DNA from: Ilyomonas sp965219515
GTDB taxonomy: Bacteria > Bacteroidota > Bacteroidia > Chitinophagales > Chitinophagaceae
DNA length: 64,000 nucleotides
Reading direction: 5' to 3'
Assembly: GCA_965219515.1 (NCBI GenBank)
Contig: OZ244776.1
Location: forward strand, 4,216,001 to 4,280,000
The notes under the pieces are model-generated. The model saw nothing but the letters and a program-made list of their open reading frames with translations. It ran no database searches and was not told the origin of the DNA. This document shows, one piece after another, positions 33,150 to 41,680 of the stretch. A program made the position numbers and the translations under genes. The stretch's first letter is position 1. Every line of letters begins with the position of its first letter.

Positions 33150-35427
33150 GCAGTTAGATGCTATGGATTGCGGTCCTACGTGTTTGCGCATGGTATGCAA
33201 ATATTATGGCAAGCGGCTTAGCTTAGACAAGCTGCGCCAGGCATCGCAATACAGCAGCAACGGTGTTTCCCTCTTGGGTCTGGCTGACGCTGCCGAAGGG
33301 ATTGGCTTGCGGACAAAAGGCGTGAAAGTGCCGGTTGATGATATGATAAATGACATGCCCCTGCCTGCCATTTTACATTGGAACCAATATCATTTTGTGG
33401 TGCTTACACCCGCTTCTACCAAAAAGAAACTGGTGATTGCTGATCCGGCGAAAGGAATGATTACGTTATCAAAACACGATTTTATAGAAAGCTGGGTAAG
33501 CACAGGCGGGCAAAAGCAATTGGGTATTGCCCTGGTGTTAGAACCCACACCCGCCTTCCACCAACAGGAAGACGACAAAGAAAAAGGCATTGGCTGGGGT
33601 TTATTATTGGGTTATTTAAAGCAGCAGAAACAGTTTATCGGACAGCTGTTTATTGGTTTGCTTATCGGTACGTTGCTGCAACTCATTTTTCCTTTTCTTA
33701 CGCAAAGCATTGTAGATACCGGCATTAACACGCACAACCTGCAGTTTATCTACATCATCCTCATTGCGCAGTTCATGCTGTTCTTTGGCCGCACGGTGGT
33801 AGAGTTTATCCGCAGCCGGTTGCTGCTCTACATCAGCACGCGCATCAATGTATCGCTGCTGTCCGATTTCTGGATCAAGCTGATGAAGCTGCCGCTTCAT
33901 TATTTCGATACCAAACAAACCGGCGACATCCTGCAACGCCTGCAGGATCAGCACCGCATCGAAAGCTTTCTCACCGGTTCCACGCTTTCTACTTTGTTTT
34001 CGATGTTCAACCTGCTGGTATTTTCTGTGGTGCTGCTCACTTACAATACCACCGTGTTTACCATTTTTATGATTGGCAGCGTATTGTATGTTATCTGGAT
34101 ACGCTTTTTTCTCAAACACCGGCGCAATTTAGATTACAAGCGTTTTGCCGTAGCCAGCAAAGAAAACAGCGCTACCATGCAACTGATACAGGGTATGCAG
34201 GAAATAAAGCTGAACAATGCGGAGACCTTGCGCCGCTGGGAATGGGAAGGCTTGCAGGCTTCGCTGTTCAAGCTGAGTTTTAAAAGTTTATCGTTAAGCC
34301 AGTACCAGCAGGCAGGCGCTTTCTTTATCAATGAAGGCAAAAACATACTCATTACTTTTTTTGTTGCCAAAGCTGTACTGGAAGGTCAGTTAACGCTCGG
34401 TGCCATGCTTGCCATTCAATACATCATTGGTCAGCTAAACAGCCCGGTAGAACAACTGATAGGCTTTGTGCAGCAGGCGCAGGATGCCAGGATTTCATTA
34501 GAACGATTGAACGAAATTTATGAAGTAGCGGATGAAGAAACTGCCCTCACCCCCGGCCCCTCTCCACAGGTGGAGCGGGGAGCGGCGATCACGATAAGTA
34601 ATTTGTCTTTTACGTATGCCGGTGCCGGAAACGAGCCGGTGCTGAAGAATATCAATCTATACATTCCCGAAGGAAAAATAACGGCTGTTGTGGGCATGAG
34701 CGGAAGCGGAAAGACAACGTTGCTGAAGTTGCTTCTTAAATTTTATGAACATTATCAAGGCGAGATAACCCTCACCCCTGGCCCCTCTCCACGGGTGGAG
34801 AGGGGAATAGAAACAGCCGCAGAACCTGAGTCGTATAAGCCAATCATCAATGGCTCACAAGCTCCCTTCTTCACTCGTGGAGAAGGGTTGAGGTTGAGGG
34901 GACTCTCGCCCCGCTACTGGCGCAGCCAATGCGGCAGCGTAATGCAGGATGGATTTATCTTCAGCGACAGCATTGCCAAAAACATTGCCGTGAGCGACAA
35001 AAACCCCAATTATCAAAAGCTCCTGCACGCCTGCAAAGTGGCGAACATTCTGTCGTTTGTAGAAGGGCTGCCTTTGGGGTTAAATACAAAAATCGGGGCG
35101 GAAGGTAACGGCATCAGCCAGGGACAAAAGCAAAGAATCCTCATTGCGCGAGCCGTGTATAAAGACCCGCAATATTTATTTTTTGATGAAGCTACCAACG
35201 CCTTAGATGCAAACAATGAGAAAGACATTATGTACAACCTGCAACAGTTTTTTACCGGCAGAACCGTGGTGGTGGTAGCGCACCGGCTGAGCACGGTAAA
35301 AAACGCAGATAACATTGTGGTGCTGCACAACGGAATGATAACGGAACAGGGAACGCATGAGGAACTGAGCCGGAAAAAAGGGCAGTATTATGAGCTGGTG
35401 AAGAACCAGCTGGAACTGGGAAAATGA
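33127..35427 (+). CDS. Peptidase-containing ABC transporter (C39-PCAT), bacteriocin-type exporter
   Basis: I prefer the TTG at 33127 (KTFPYYKQLDAMDCGPTCL, the usual start of this family). The ATG at 33073 is in frame but would overlap the previous gene by 77 bases. Domains: C39 peptidase with Cys15 in MDCGPTC, His in WNQYHFVVL and Asp in IADPAKG; six membrane helices; ATPase with GMSGSGKTT, ISQGQKQR, LFFDEATNALD and AHRLST. It should cut leaders after AGS and export the cores. Two stretches (34544-34581 and about 34769-34904) are translated copies of the LTPGPSP intergenic repeat, the second within the ATPase domain. Both are in frame and leave all motifs intact. Confidence 0.93.
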   Translation: MKTFPYYKQLDAMDCGPTCLRMVCKYYGKRLSLDKLRQASQYSSNGVSLLGLADAAEGIGLRTKGVKVPVDDMINDMPLPAILHWNQYHFVVLTPASTKKKLVIADPAKGMITLSKHDFIESWVSTGGQKQLGIALVLEPTPAFHQQEDDKEKGIGWGLLLGYLKQQKQFIGQLFIGLLIGTLLQLIFPFLTQSIVDTGINTHNLQFIYIILIAQFMLFFGRTVVEFIRSRLLLYISTRINVSLLSDFWIKLMKLPLHYFDTKQTGDILQRLQDQHRIESFLTGSTLSTLFSMFNLLVFSVVLLTYNTTVFTIFMIGSVLYVIWIRFFLKHRRNLDYKRFAVASKENSATMQLIQGMQEIKLNNAETLRRWEWEGLQASLFKLSFKSLSLSQYQQAGAFFINEGKNILITFFVAKAVLEGQLTLGAMLAIQYIIGQLNSPVEQLIGFVQQAQDARISLERLNEIYEVADEETALTPGPSPQVERGAAITISNLSFTYAGAGNEPVLKNINLYIPEGKITAVVGMSGSGKTTLLKLLLKFYEHYQGEITLTPGPSPRVERGIETAAEPESYKPIINGSQAPFFTRGEGLRLRGLSPRYWRSQCGSVMQDGFIFSDSIAKNIAVSDKNPNYQKLLHACKVANILSFVEGLPLGLNTKIGAEGNGISQGQKQRILIARAVYKDPQYLFFDEATNALDANNEKDIMYNLQQFFTGRTVVVVAHRLSTVKNADNIVVLHNGMITEQGTHEELSRKKGQYYELVKNQLELGK
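34544..34581. repeat. In-frame LTPGPSP repeat, copy 1, inside the exporter gene
   Basis: CCCTCACCCCCGGCCCCTCT is followed by a complementary GTGGAGCGGGG. It encodes ALTPGPSPQVERG at the linker between membrane and ATPase domains. Confidence 0.85.
34769..34904. repeat. In-frame LTPGPSP repeat, copy 2, two-ended, inside the ATPase domain
   Basis: The left end CCTCACCCCTGGCCCCTCTC and the right end GAGAAGGGTTGAGGTTGAGG are inverted relative to each other. Together they add about 45 residues between GEI and LSPRYWRSQCGSVMQDG, that is, between the Walker A motif and the Q-loop, where relatives have a short loop. Confidence 0.85.
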
Positions 35428-35436
35428 AAAATATTT

Positions 35437-35504
35437 CTCGCAGATAACACAGATGTACACGGGTTTTTAGATTAATTTCTGCGAAAGTCTGCGTTATCTG
35501 CGGG
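35437..35504. repeat. Inverted repeat between exporter and adaptor genes
   Basis: CTCGCAGATAACACAGAT at the left and TCTGCGTTATCTGCGGG at the right are inverted copies around 30 bases. It looks like a dispersed element and might form a hairpin in the transcript joining the PCAT and HlyD genes. Confidence 0.75.
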
Positions 35505-35538
35505 CAATACTAATTAATAAACTTTTAATCCATCTTTT

Positions 35539-36867
35539 ATGCCTTACACAATTAACCAGGAGGGTTCGCTGGAAACGGATGAAATGGAAAGGAATGAACG
35601 GCTGGCGGTGCGAAGCGAAGAGGTAAGAGATATTATTTCGTATAAACCGGGCTTTCTAATCCGGTATGGCAATGTAATGTTTCTGATGGTGCTGTTGCTG
35701 ATTGTTGTTGCCTGCTGGCTCATTCGCTACCCCGATATCGTAAGCGGCAACGCGGTGCTTTCTTCTCTGAATGCGCCCAAGCCGGTGATGGCAAAAATAG
35801 ATGGAAAACTGGTGATGCTGCACATCAGTGAGAATCAGCCTGTGCGCGATGGCGAGGTATTGGGCTTTATAGAAAGCACGGCTAAACATGAGAGCGTGCT
35901 GGCATTGTCTTCTTATCTGGATACGTTGTCTGCCTTGCTTCTTGCCAATAACGAAACCCAACTGGTAAAACAAAAAGAAGCATCCTTTACCGACTTAGGC
36001 GAATTGCAACAACCCTTTCAAACGTTTGCCCAAAGCTTTACCGTGTACAGCAATTACATAGCGGATGGATTTTTTGTAAAGAAAGCAACGATGCTGGCAG
36101 CCGACAAGGCTTTTTTATTACAGCAAAACAAGATACTGAACGCGCAAAAAGAATTGCAGCAGCAGGATGCCGCTTTGGCGCAAAAAACGTTTGCCATGAA
36201 CGACACGCTGATGAAACAGAAAGTGATTTCGGCACTGGAATACCGCAACGAGCAAAGCAAATATTTAAACAAGCAACAGGCGGTTCCGCAAATTAATTCT
36301 TCTATTCTAACAAATGAAAACGGGCAGAATGAGAAAGACAAAGAAATATCGGAACTGAAAAATACCACGTTGCAGCAAAAAGCCATTTTTATGCAGGCAT
36401 TGCAAACCTTAAAAAGCAGCGTAGAAGACTGGAAGCGGAGATATATACTTACCGCAACGGCAGACGGAAGCGTATCGCTCACCGGTTTTTTGGAAGTGAA
36501 CCAAACCGTAAAAACCGGACAGACGATCTGCTACATCAGCAGTGGCAGCAACAGCTACTATGCGCAGATGCTGATACCGCAGGCAAACTTTGGCAAAGTG
36601 AAGCCAGGACAAGAAGTGCTGCTGAAATTTCAGGCTTACCCCAACGCAGAATGGGGCAGCGTACGCGGCAGGGTTGGCTTCATTTCGCACATACCCACCG
36701 ACAGCGGATACCTGGCTAAAATTGTTTTGCCAAACGGATTAATCACCGATTATAACAAACCCATTCAGTATCATGACGGATTGATAGCAACGGCTGAAAT
36801 TATTACGGCGGACAGAAGATTGCTGCAGCAGTTGTATTATAATTTGTATAGCGAAGTGAGCCGGTAA
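35539..36867 (+). CDS. HlyD-family membrane fusion protein (exporter adaptor)
   Basis: 442 residues. One membrane helix (about 44-63, VMFLMVLLLIVVACWLIRYP), a lipoyl-like half-motif (GKLVMLHISENQPVRDGEVLG), a long coiled coil (about 110-310), the second half-motif (ATADGSVSLTGFLEVNQTVKTG) and a beta-barrel end. It links the inner-membrane PCAT to an outer-membrane channel. No TolC-like gene is in the window, so the channel must be encoded elsewhere. Confidence 0.92.
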   Translation: MPYTINQEGSLETDEMERNERLAVRSEEVRDIISYKPGFLIRYGNVMFLMVLLLIVVACWLIRYPDIVSGNAVLSSLNAPKPVMAKIDGKLVMLHISENQPVRDGEVLGFIESTAKHESVLALSSYLDTLSALLLANNETQLVKQKEASFTDLGELQQPFQTFAQSFTVYSNYIADGFFVKKATMLAADKAFLLQQNKILNAQKELQQQDAALAQKTFAMNDTLMKQKVISALEYRNEQSKYLNKQQAVPQINSSILTNENGQNEKDKEISELKNTTLQQKAIFMQALQTLKSSVEDWKRRYILTATADGSVSLTGFLEVNQTVKTGQTICYISSGSNSYYAQMLIPQANFGKVKPGQEVLLKFQAYPNAEWGSVRGRVGFISHIPTDSGYLAKIVLPNGLITDYNKPIQYHDGLIATAEIITADRRLLQQLYYNLYSEVSR

Positions 36868-37003
36868 TTTAAATCTGCCATATTGTAACTATAGCAGGAT
36901 TTGAAACTTTCATTTATGTACATAAAGCGTCAGCAACTTGTTATAAACAGGTTGCGTTAATTTATCTTGATTCAATTTCTGACATTTTACTTAAAATAAT
37001 CTT

Positions 37004-37339
37004 ATGGCTATATTACGACAAATCCGAAGGCTTCAGTTTATTGATTTCATCATCAAAAGGAAGGCCACCGGCAATTTAGAAACGTTTGCTAAGAAAAACG
37101 GGTTGAGTAAGAGAGGTATAGCAATGATTCTGCATGAAATGAAAGAAATGGGTTTTCCCATCAAATACAGCAGGACGTTGAACAGCTATTATTATGAAGA
37201 AGACGGAGAAATGGTAAAGTATTTATTCATTAAAAAAGAACAATTGTTATCAAGAGAAGAAACTGCAAGACTTGGTGCGATTGATTCGCTTACTTTATGT
37301 TTTTCAAAGACGAAGATATTTGAGGTTTGTAAAGAATGA
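37004..37339 (+). CDS. Small HTH protein of peptide loci
   Basis: 111 residues. A winged-HTH-like N-terminus (LRQIRRLQFIDFIIKRKATG, then FAKKNGLSKRGIAMILHEMK) is followed by GFPIKYSRTLNSYYYEEDG. Short proteins of this kind occur next to GG-leader peptide genes in Bacteroidota. A role as local regulator is inference. It lies directly upstream of precursor E, and a GCACTTATAGTGC palindrome at 37357-37369 could be its site. Confidence 0.65.
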   Translation: MAILRQIRRLQFIDFIIKRKATGNLETFAKKNGLSKRGIAMILHEMKEMGFPIKYSRTLNSYYYEEDGEMVKYLFIKKEQLLSREETARLGAIDSLTLCFSKTKIFEVCKE

Positions 37340-37356
37340 CAACAATTTTTTCGTGG

Positions 37357-37369
37357 CACTTATAGTGCA
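37357..37369. promoter_or_regulatory. Possible operator upstream of precursor E
   Basis: GCACTTATAGTGC is a perfect 5-bp inverted repeat with a 3-base centre, 60 bases before the ATG of precursor E and 18 after the HTH gene. Short palindromes arise by chance, so this is only a candidate. Confidence 0.3.
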
Positions 37370-37428
37370 TCGGACGCAGGTAGCTTTGCATTGTAATTAT
37401 TTTTTTCCAAACAAAACATTTTACAAAA

Positions 37429-37668
37429 ATGAAAAAATTAACTCTCAAAGCATTAGAGTTGGGCGCCACGCATTTTCTGACAAGAGAACAGCTTAAACAT
37501 GTTGTTGCAGGAAGTGGAGGCGGTAGTATGAAACCTTGTAATTTTACTTCTGAGTGCCCATCTGGTGAGCACTGCTATTTGCAAAAGTGTGTAACTGACA
37601 GTGGTTCTGGTTGCAACTGCCCGGTAGGATGGCGTTGCAACGGCGCTAACATTTGTGTTTACGGATAG
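37429..37668 (+). CDS. Cys-rich peptide precursor E (different leader)
   Basis: 79 residues. The leader MKKLTLKALELGATHFLTRE then QLKHVVAGS does not align with A-D except for the pattern L-x-R/x-E/Q-x-K and the AGS end. The core of about 50 residues begins GGGSMKPC and has eight Cys (CNFTSEC, EHC, KC, GCNC, RC, IC), spaced like a small knotted or EGF-like peptide. It is preceded by the HTH gene, and an MG2-domain protein follows. Confidence 0.82.
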   Translation: MKKLTLKALELGATHFLTREQLKHVVAGSGGGSMKPCNFTSECPSGEHCYLQKCVTDSGSGCNCPVGWRCNGANICVYG

Positions 37669-37700
37669 ATTGCCATTCAATTTCTTCTACAATTTTACAG

Positions 37701-37752
37701 AGCTGTTATGCTAAATTTTTTTAAGAAAGAGATTGCATAACAGCTTTGCTTT
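37701..37752 (+). terminator. Terminator behind precursor E
   Basis: AGCTGTTATGC and GCATAACAGCT form a perfect 11-bp stem with a 23-base loop, followed by TTGCTTTTTT. It is the fifth precursor with a long hairpin behind it. Confidence 0.75.
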
Positions 37753-37800
37753 TTTGATATTGTTCGAAATTTTTGTAAGCATTCTTTACTTGTATTTGGT

Positions 37801-39999
37801 ATGTTAGAATTATTTCGCGGAGTTCGTATTTCATTTTCTATCTTACTACTCAGTTTGGTATTTTTATCTCGTTGCTATGGTCAATATCAAACTGTTGCTT
37901 CTTTAAAAGGAGAACCACTTTTTGTTCAAATGAACTATAGTAAAGATATTTTATTTGTTCAAACGGATAAAACCATTTACACCAACAACGAAACAATATG
38001 GTTTGCCGGTTACCTGCTGCATAAAGAACAACAGAACACAGAAGCCGATGTGTTAGCGGTGTGCCTGGTGCAAAAGGAAACAAGGCAAATGGTTGTGCAA
38101 AAAAACTATTTGATTACGGATCATTTATGCGCAGGCAGTATGCTGTTGCCCGATTCAATTGCGGCCGGCAATTACGAATTGATTGCTTCAACAAATGTTG
38201 TTACCGGCAGCAATCAGTTGTTGGCGTGGTTCCGGCAGGAAGTTACCATCAAGTCAACGCTTGCCCAAGCTCTTACGACCACTTTTACAATTGATACACT
38301 TTCCGGCAGTTCACTTAATATGAACATTGCGGTAAAGGTTCAATTGCCTGACGGGGGCGGCGCTGCAAGTGCAATTCTCAGCTACCATCTGAAAGATCAG
38401 AAACCAAAAACAACCACACTCGATTCCTACGGTAAAGGAACGATTCGTCTCTCAAAAGCAGAATCAACTCCGTTCAATCATGTATTGTACACCGTTGCGC
38501 AATATGGCGATAAAACGCACTCTTTTAATCTGATACTTCCTTTTCACCGAGCAGATGCCGACCCGATAAAAACAAAAACCTATTCCGATAGCGGCGTGAT
38601 GGAAACCGGTAACGTAGCAGCAGACGATACGCTGTTGGTGCTGCTAAAAAATAAGGATAATAACAAAGTAAAAATTGCCATCTCCAACACCGCATCCGCA
38701 GATACGTCGCAACCGGTTTTGGTCAGGCAGGAACGAACTGTCAAAATACCTTTAGATGCTATTTCAAGAGGCATCCATACAATAGCTGTTTTAGATTCTT
38801 CCAATCATCAGCTGGCAAAGCGATTATTTTTTGCGCATTGGAAAAGTAGAAATACCTGCCTCATACAAGCGGATTCATCCACGTATAAAACAAGAGGAAA
38901 GGTTAACGTAAAAATTAAATTGGCTGACGATGCCGGCAACAGCATCGGTGGTATCGTAACGGTTTCATGCGTTCAGAAAGGAAGAATTGACACCGGTAAA
39001 CAAAAAGAACTAACCTCATATTTTTACTTGCATCACCTGACAAACTGGTTTTCTAACACCGCTATTCAGTACGCATATAGCAACAAAACAAATCTGGAGC
39101 GCCTGCTACTTCATGGGGTTGGAAGTTATTACACCTCAGCGGATTTTGTTACATCGGGTAAAACTGATAGCAGCCTTCAAACCAGGCGGCTCAACGAAAC
39201 CGGGCAGGTGTATAAGAACAATAAGTTTTTAAAGAAACCGGTTCAGTTACTACTTAAATTCGATTCCACGCTTGCAACCACGCAAACCGATGCGAATGGT
39301 TCTTTTTCTCTGCCTGCCGCAGATATTGCCGTACCGGAAAACCGATTCGTGTATGCGGTGGTGGAAGGAAAAAACAATCTGGGTTACGAGATTGTAACAA
39401 AGGATGCGATAGGGCAAATTATGGCAGAGGCGATTGAGCATTTGCCGGCTGAAACTACCGTTACGTACCTGCCGGTGCAAAACTCAAAGGAGACGTTGTT
39501 AAACGATTCGCTTGTTAAAGTAAACGTGCTGCCCGGCGTAGTGGTTAAAACAAAGGAAAAGCTATACGGCGCCGATGCTGCAACATTGAACCCGGTAAAT
39601 GCCTGCGGAGACTACCTGTGTTATGGAGGAGTTTTAAATTGTCCGCTTCATCCGCCTCGCTACAGACCAATCAAAGGCGAAAAATATTACGTTTATCATG
39701 TGGGGATTATAACTTACCAGGGCTGCTGGTCGGAGGAGCAGCAACACCTGCATAAAGTAAATGCGGTATATACATCCCGCGCGTGGCATGGGATGGATAG
39801 CCTGATGCTGGCGCAAAGCACACCGCAATATATGTCAACGATTTACTGGAAACCGTTTATTGCCATTGACAAAGAACAACCGGCGGAGTTCTCGTTTTAT
39901 ACAAGCGACCTGCCTGGTATTTATACCATCCGCATAGCCGGTGTTGGCAGTAACGGAGAAGTAGTGAGTGAGGAAAAGGAAATACGGGTAAGGAAGTGA
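37801..39999 (+). CDS. MG2-domain (macroglobulin-like) exported protein
   Basis: 732 residues with a signal peptide ending RCYGQ. The first domain (DILFVQTDKTIYTNNETIWF, AGYLL) is the MG2 fold of Bacteroidota alpha-2-macroglobulin relatives, followed by further Ig-like beta domains. Near the C-terminus lies a Cys cluster (NACGDYLCYGGVLNCPLHPP and YQGC). There is no thioester motif, so it is not a protease trap. I know similar proteins next to GG-leader peptide genes. A chaperone or receptor for a Cys-rich peptide, or immunity, is conceivable; neither can be shown here. Confidence 0.72.
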   Translation: MLELFRGVRISFSILLLSLVFLSRCYGQYQTVASLKGEPLFVQMNYSKDILFVQTDKTIYTNNETIWFAGYLLHKEQQNTEADVLAVCLVQKETRQMVVQKNYLITDHLCAGSMLLPDSIAAGNYELIASTNVVTGSNQLLAWFRQEVTIKSTLAQALTTTFTIDTLSGSSLNMNIAVKVQLPDGGGAASAILSYHLKDQKPKTTTLDSYGKGTIRLSKAESTPFNHVLYTVAQYGDKTHSFNLILPFHRADADPIKTKTYSDSGVMETGNVAADDTLLVLLKNKDNNKVKIAISNTASADTSQPVLVRQERTVKIPLDAISRGIHTIAVLDSSNHQLAKRLFFAHWKSRNTCLIQADSSTYKTRGKVNVKIKLADDAGNSIGGIVTVSCVQKGRIDTGKQKELTSYFYLHHLTNWFSNTAIQYAYSNKTNLERLLLHGVGSYYTSADFVTSGKTDSSLQTRRLNETGQVYKNNKFLKKPVQLLLKFDSTLATTQTDANGSFSLPAADIAVPENRFVYAVVEGKNNLGYEIVTKDAIGQIMAEAIEHLPAETTVTYLPVQNSKETLLNDSLVKVNVLPGVVVKTKEKLYGADAATLNPVNACGDYLCYGGVLNCPLHPPRYRPIKGEKYYVYHVGIITYQGCWSEEQQHLHKVNAVYTSRAWHGMDSLMLAQSTPQYMSTIYWKPFIAIDKEQPAEFSFYTSDLPGIYTIRIAGVGSNGEVVSEEKEIRVRK

Positions 40000-40045
40000 A
40001 TTAAAAGAAAAACTTACAACAACGAGGTAAGCAGCCAAAGCTCGG

Positions 40046-40519
40046 CTACCCGTGATGATACTTCTCATTCTTTAAAATAGTACAAGCACGGTAAACCTGT
40101 TCTGCCAATATCAACCTCACCAGCATGTGCGGAAACACAAGCTGCGATAGACTTAGCGTGTAGTTGGCTCTTGTAAAAATGTCTTCACTTACGCCATACG
40201 CGCCGCCGATTAAAAATACAAGCCTGCGGCAGCTTTCGTTGGCTTTTTGTTGTATCAGTTGCGCCAACTGCGGAGAGCTCATTTGTTTGCCCCGTTCATC
40301 CAGCAATATCAAAAAATCATCAGGCTGCAACAAGGCAAGTATCTGTTTGGCTTCCGCTTTTTTTAATTCATTTTCCGGCAAAGCAGCGGCATTTCTTACC
40401 GGTGAAATCAACAGCCATTCGGCGGTAAAATAATGATTGATCCGTTTGGTAAAATCCTCAATTCCTTTCTTCGCATAGTCTTCATGCGCTTTGCCAACGC
40501 TGCAGAATAATAAATTCAT
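40046..40519 (-). CDS. rlmH: 23S rRNA (pseudouridine1915-N3)-methyltransferase RlmH
   Basis: 157 residues, the usual length of this SPOUT methyltransferase. FLIGGAYGV and SLSQLVFPHMLVRLILAEQVYRA with the end KNEKYHHG are diagnostic. It methylates pseudouridine 1915 in helix 69 of 23S rRNA. It converges on the MG2-domain gene and marks the return to housekeeping DNA at the right edge of the peptide locus. Confidence 0.95.
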   Translation of the reverse strand: MNLLFCSVGKAHEDYAKKGIEDFTKRINHYFTAEWLLISPVRNAAALPENELKKAEAKQILALLQPDDFLILLDERGKQMSSPQLAQLIQQKANESCRRLVFLIGGAYGVSEDIFTRANYTLSLSQLVFPHMLVRLILAEQVYRACTILKNEKYHHG

Positions 40520-40527
40520 AATTGCGA

Positions 40528-40692
40528 AGGTAGTTAGCTATCAGCCGTCAGCTATCAGCTACAAAGAACCGTTATTTATCTTCTTTTCACTACCGATGTA
40601 TTTCATCATTTATTTTTTTCGTTTCCAACAGTAAATGACTGATAGCTGACACCTGATGGCTGAATGCTAACTGCTGATAACTGACCGCTGAT
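40528..40692. repeat. Degenerate TAGCTATCAGC/TGACAGCTGA-type repeats
   Basis: Both ends of the gap upstream of the acetyltransferase are built of short words (AGCTATCAGCCGTCAGCTATC at the left, and CTGATAGCTGACACCTGATG at the right, in inverted orientation). The same words occur at 46782-46834 and inside tilS. Confidence 0.7.
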
Positions 40693-40704
40693 TACTTTTG
40701 CATC

Positions 40705-41514
40705 ATGCAGTATCCTGGTTTTATCCTCAACAATGTTCTGCCTTCCAAGCAACAGGTAAGTTTGTTTACCGAAGAATTAATTCATTATATTTTTCCCGTG
40801 GCGCAGGACGCGCAGGAATTTTTACAGCAGCATGAAAGCATAAAAGACAGGTTGCAAAAACAATTGCAGCAATTGCTGAATGCGGTGGACAAAACCACCG
40901 TATCGCAGCACAACGAAACCATCGAAAAATATTTTTGCGAGCTGTGCAGCATCAAAGATTTGTTGCTGAAAGATGCGCAGCTGATTCTTGATTTCGATCC
41001 GGCTTCCTCTTCCCTCGAAGAAGTGATCTTATCGTATCCCGGCTTTCAGGCAATTAGCGTGCATCGCCTCGCACATCCGCTATACAATATGAAAGTTCCC
41101 ATTTTGCCACGCATGATGAGCGAATGGGCGCACAGCCAGACGGGCATTGACATTAACCCTGGCGCTACCATCGGCTGCCCTTTTTTTATAGATCATGGCA
41201 CAGGCGTAGTAATTGGCGAAACTGCCGTAATTGGCAATCATGTAAAAATATACCAGGGCGTAACCCTGGGCGCCCTGGCGGTGCGAAAAGAAGACGCCAA
41301 ACGCAAACGGCACCCAACGGTGCAGAATAATGTGGTGATTTATGCCGGCAGCACCATTCTTGGCGGCAGCACCATCATTGGGCACAACAGCATCATTGGC
41401 GGTAACACCTGGCTTACGCAAAGCGTGCCTGCACACAGCGTTGTTTATCACAAACACCAAACGGTAATTAAAGACAGCAAAGATTTTGAAGAGCCGATTA
41501 ACTTTGTAATCTGA
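40705..41514 (+). CDS. cysE: Serine O-acetyltransferase
   Basis: 269 residues. A helical N-terminal domain is followed by a left-handed beta-helix (DINPGATIGCPFFIDHGTG, VVIGETAVIGNHVKIYQGVT). The catalytic His lies in DHGTG. It makes O-acetylserine from serine and acetyl-CoA, the first step of cysteine synthesis. A cysteine-supply gene beside a Cys-rich peptide locus is probably coincidence, because rlmH separates them on the other strand. Confidence 0.9.
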   Translation: MQYPGFILNNVLPSKQQVSLFTEELIHYIFPVAQDAQEFLQQHESIKDRLQKQLQQLLNAVDKTTVSQHNETIEKYFCELCSIKDLLLKDAQLILDFDPASSSLEEVILSYPGFQAISVHRLAHPLYNMKVPILPRMMSEWAHSQTGIDINPGATIGCPFFIDHGTGVVIGETAVIGNHVKIYQGVTLGALAVRKEDAKRKRHPTVQNNVVIYAGSTILGGSTIIGHNSIIGGNTWLTQSVPAHSVVYHKHQTVIKDSKDFEEPINFVI

Positions 41515-41680
41515 TGTAAACCATAACGACAAAATGAGCGCAAAGCGTCGCAAAATTTTTGTGCATCTTTTTTTAACTCCTGCTTCAAACAAAAGCAGAA
41601 AGAACAGGATGCTAAAAACGATGAAAGGCTTTGTGTATCTTATTTCTTCTTTTCTTCGCGGTTTAAACAGAGCGTAATCA

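Noticed and set aside
23242..37668. Lanthipeptide, radical-SAM or ATP-grasp modified precursors
   Set aside because: No LanB/LanC/LanM, radical SAM or ATP-grasp gene is in the window. The enzymes present are thiol oxidoreductases and glycosyltransferases.
40705..41514. Serine acetyltransferase as cysteine supplier of the peptide locus
   Set aside because: It is separated from the locus by rlmH on the opposite strand and by repeats. Its function is housekeeping in nearly all bacteria.
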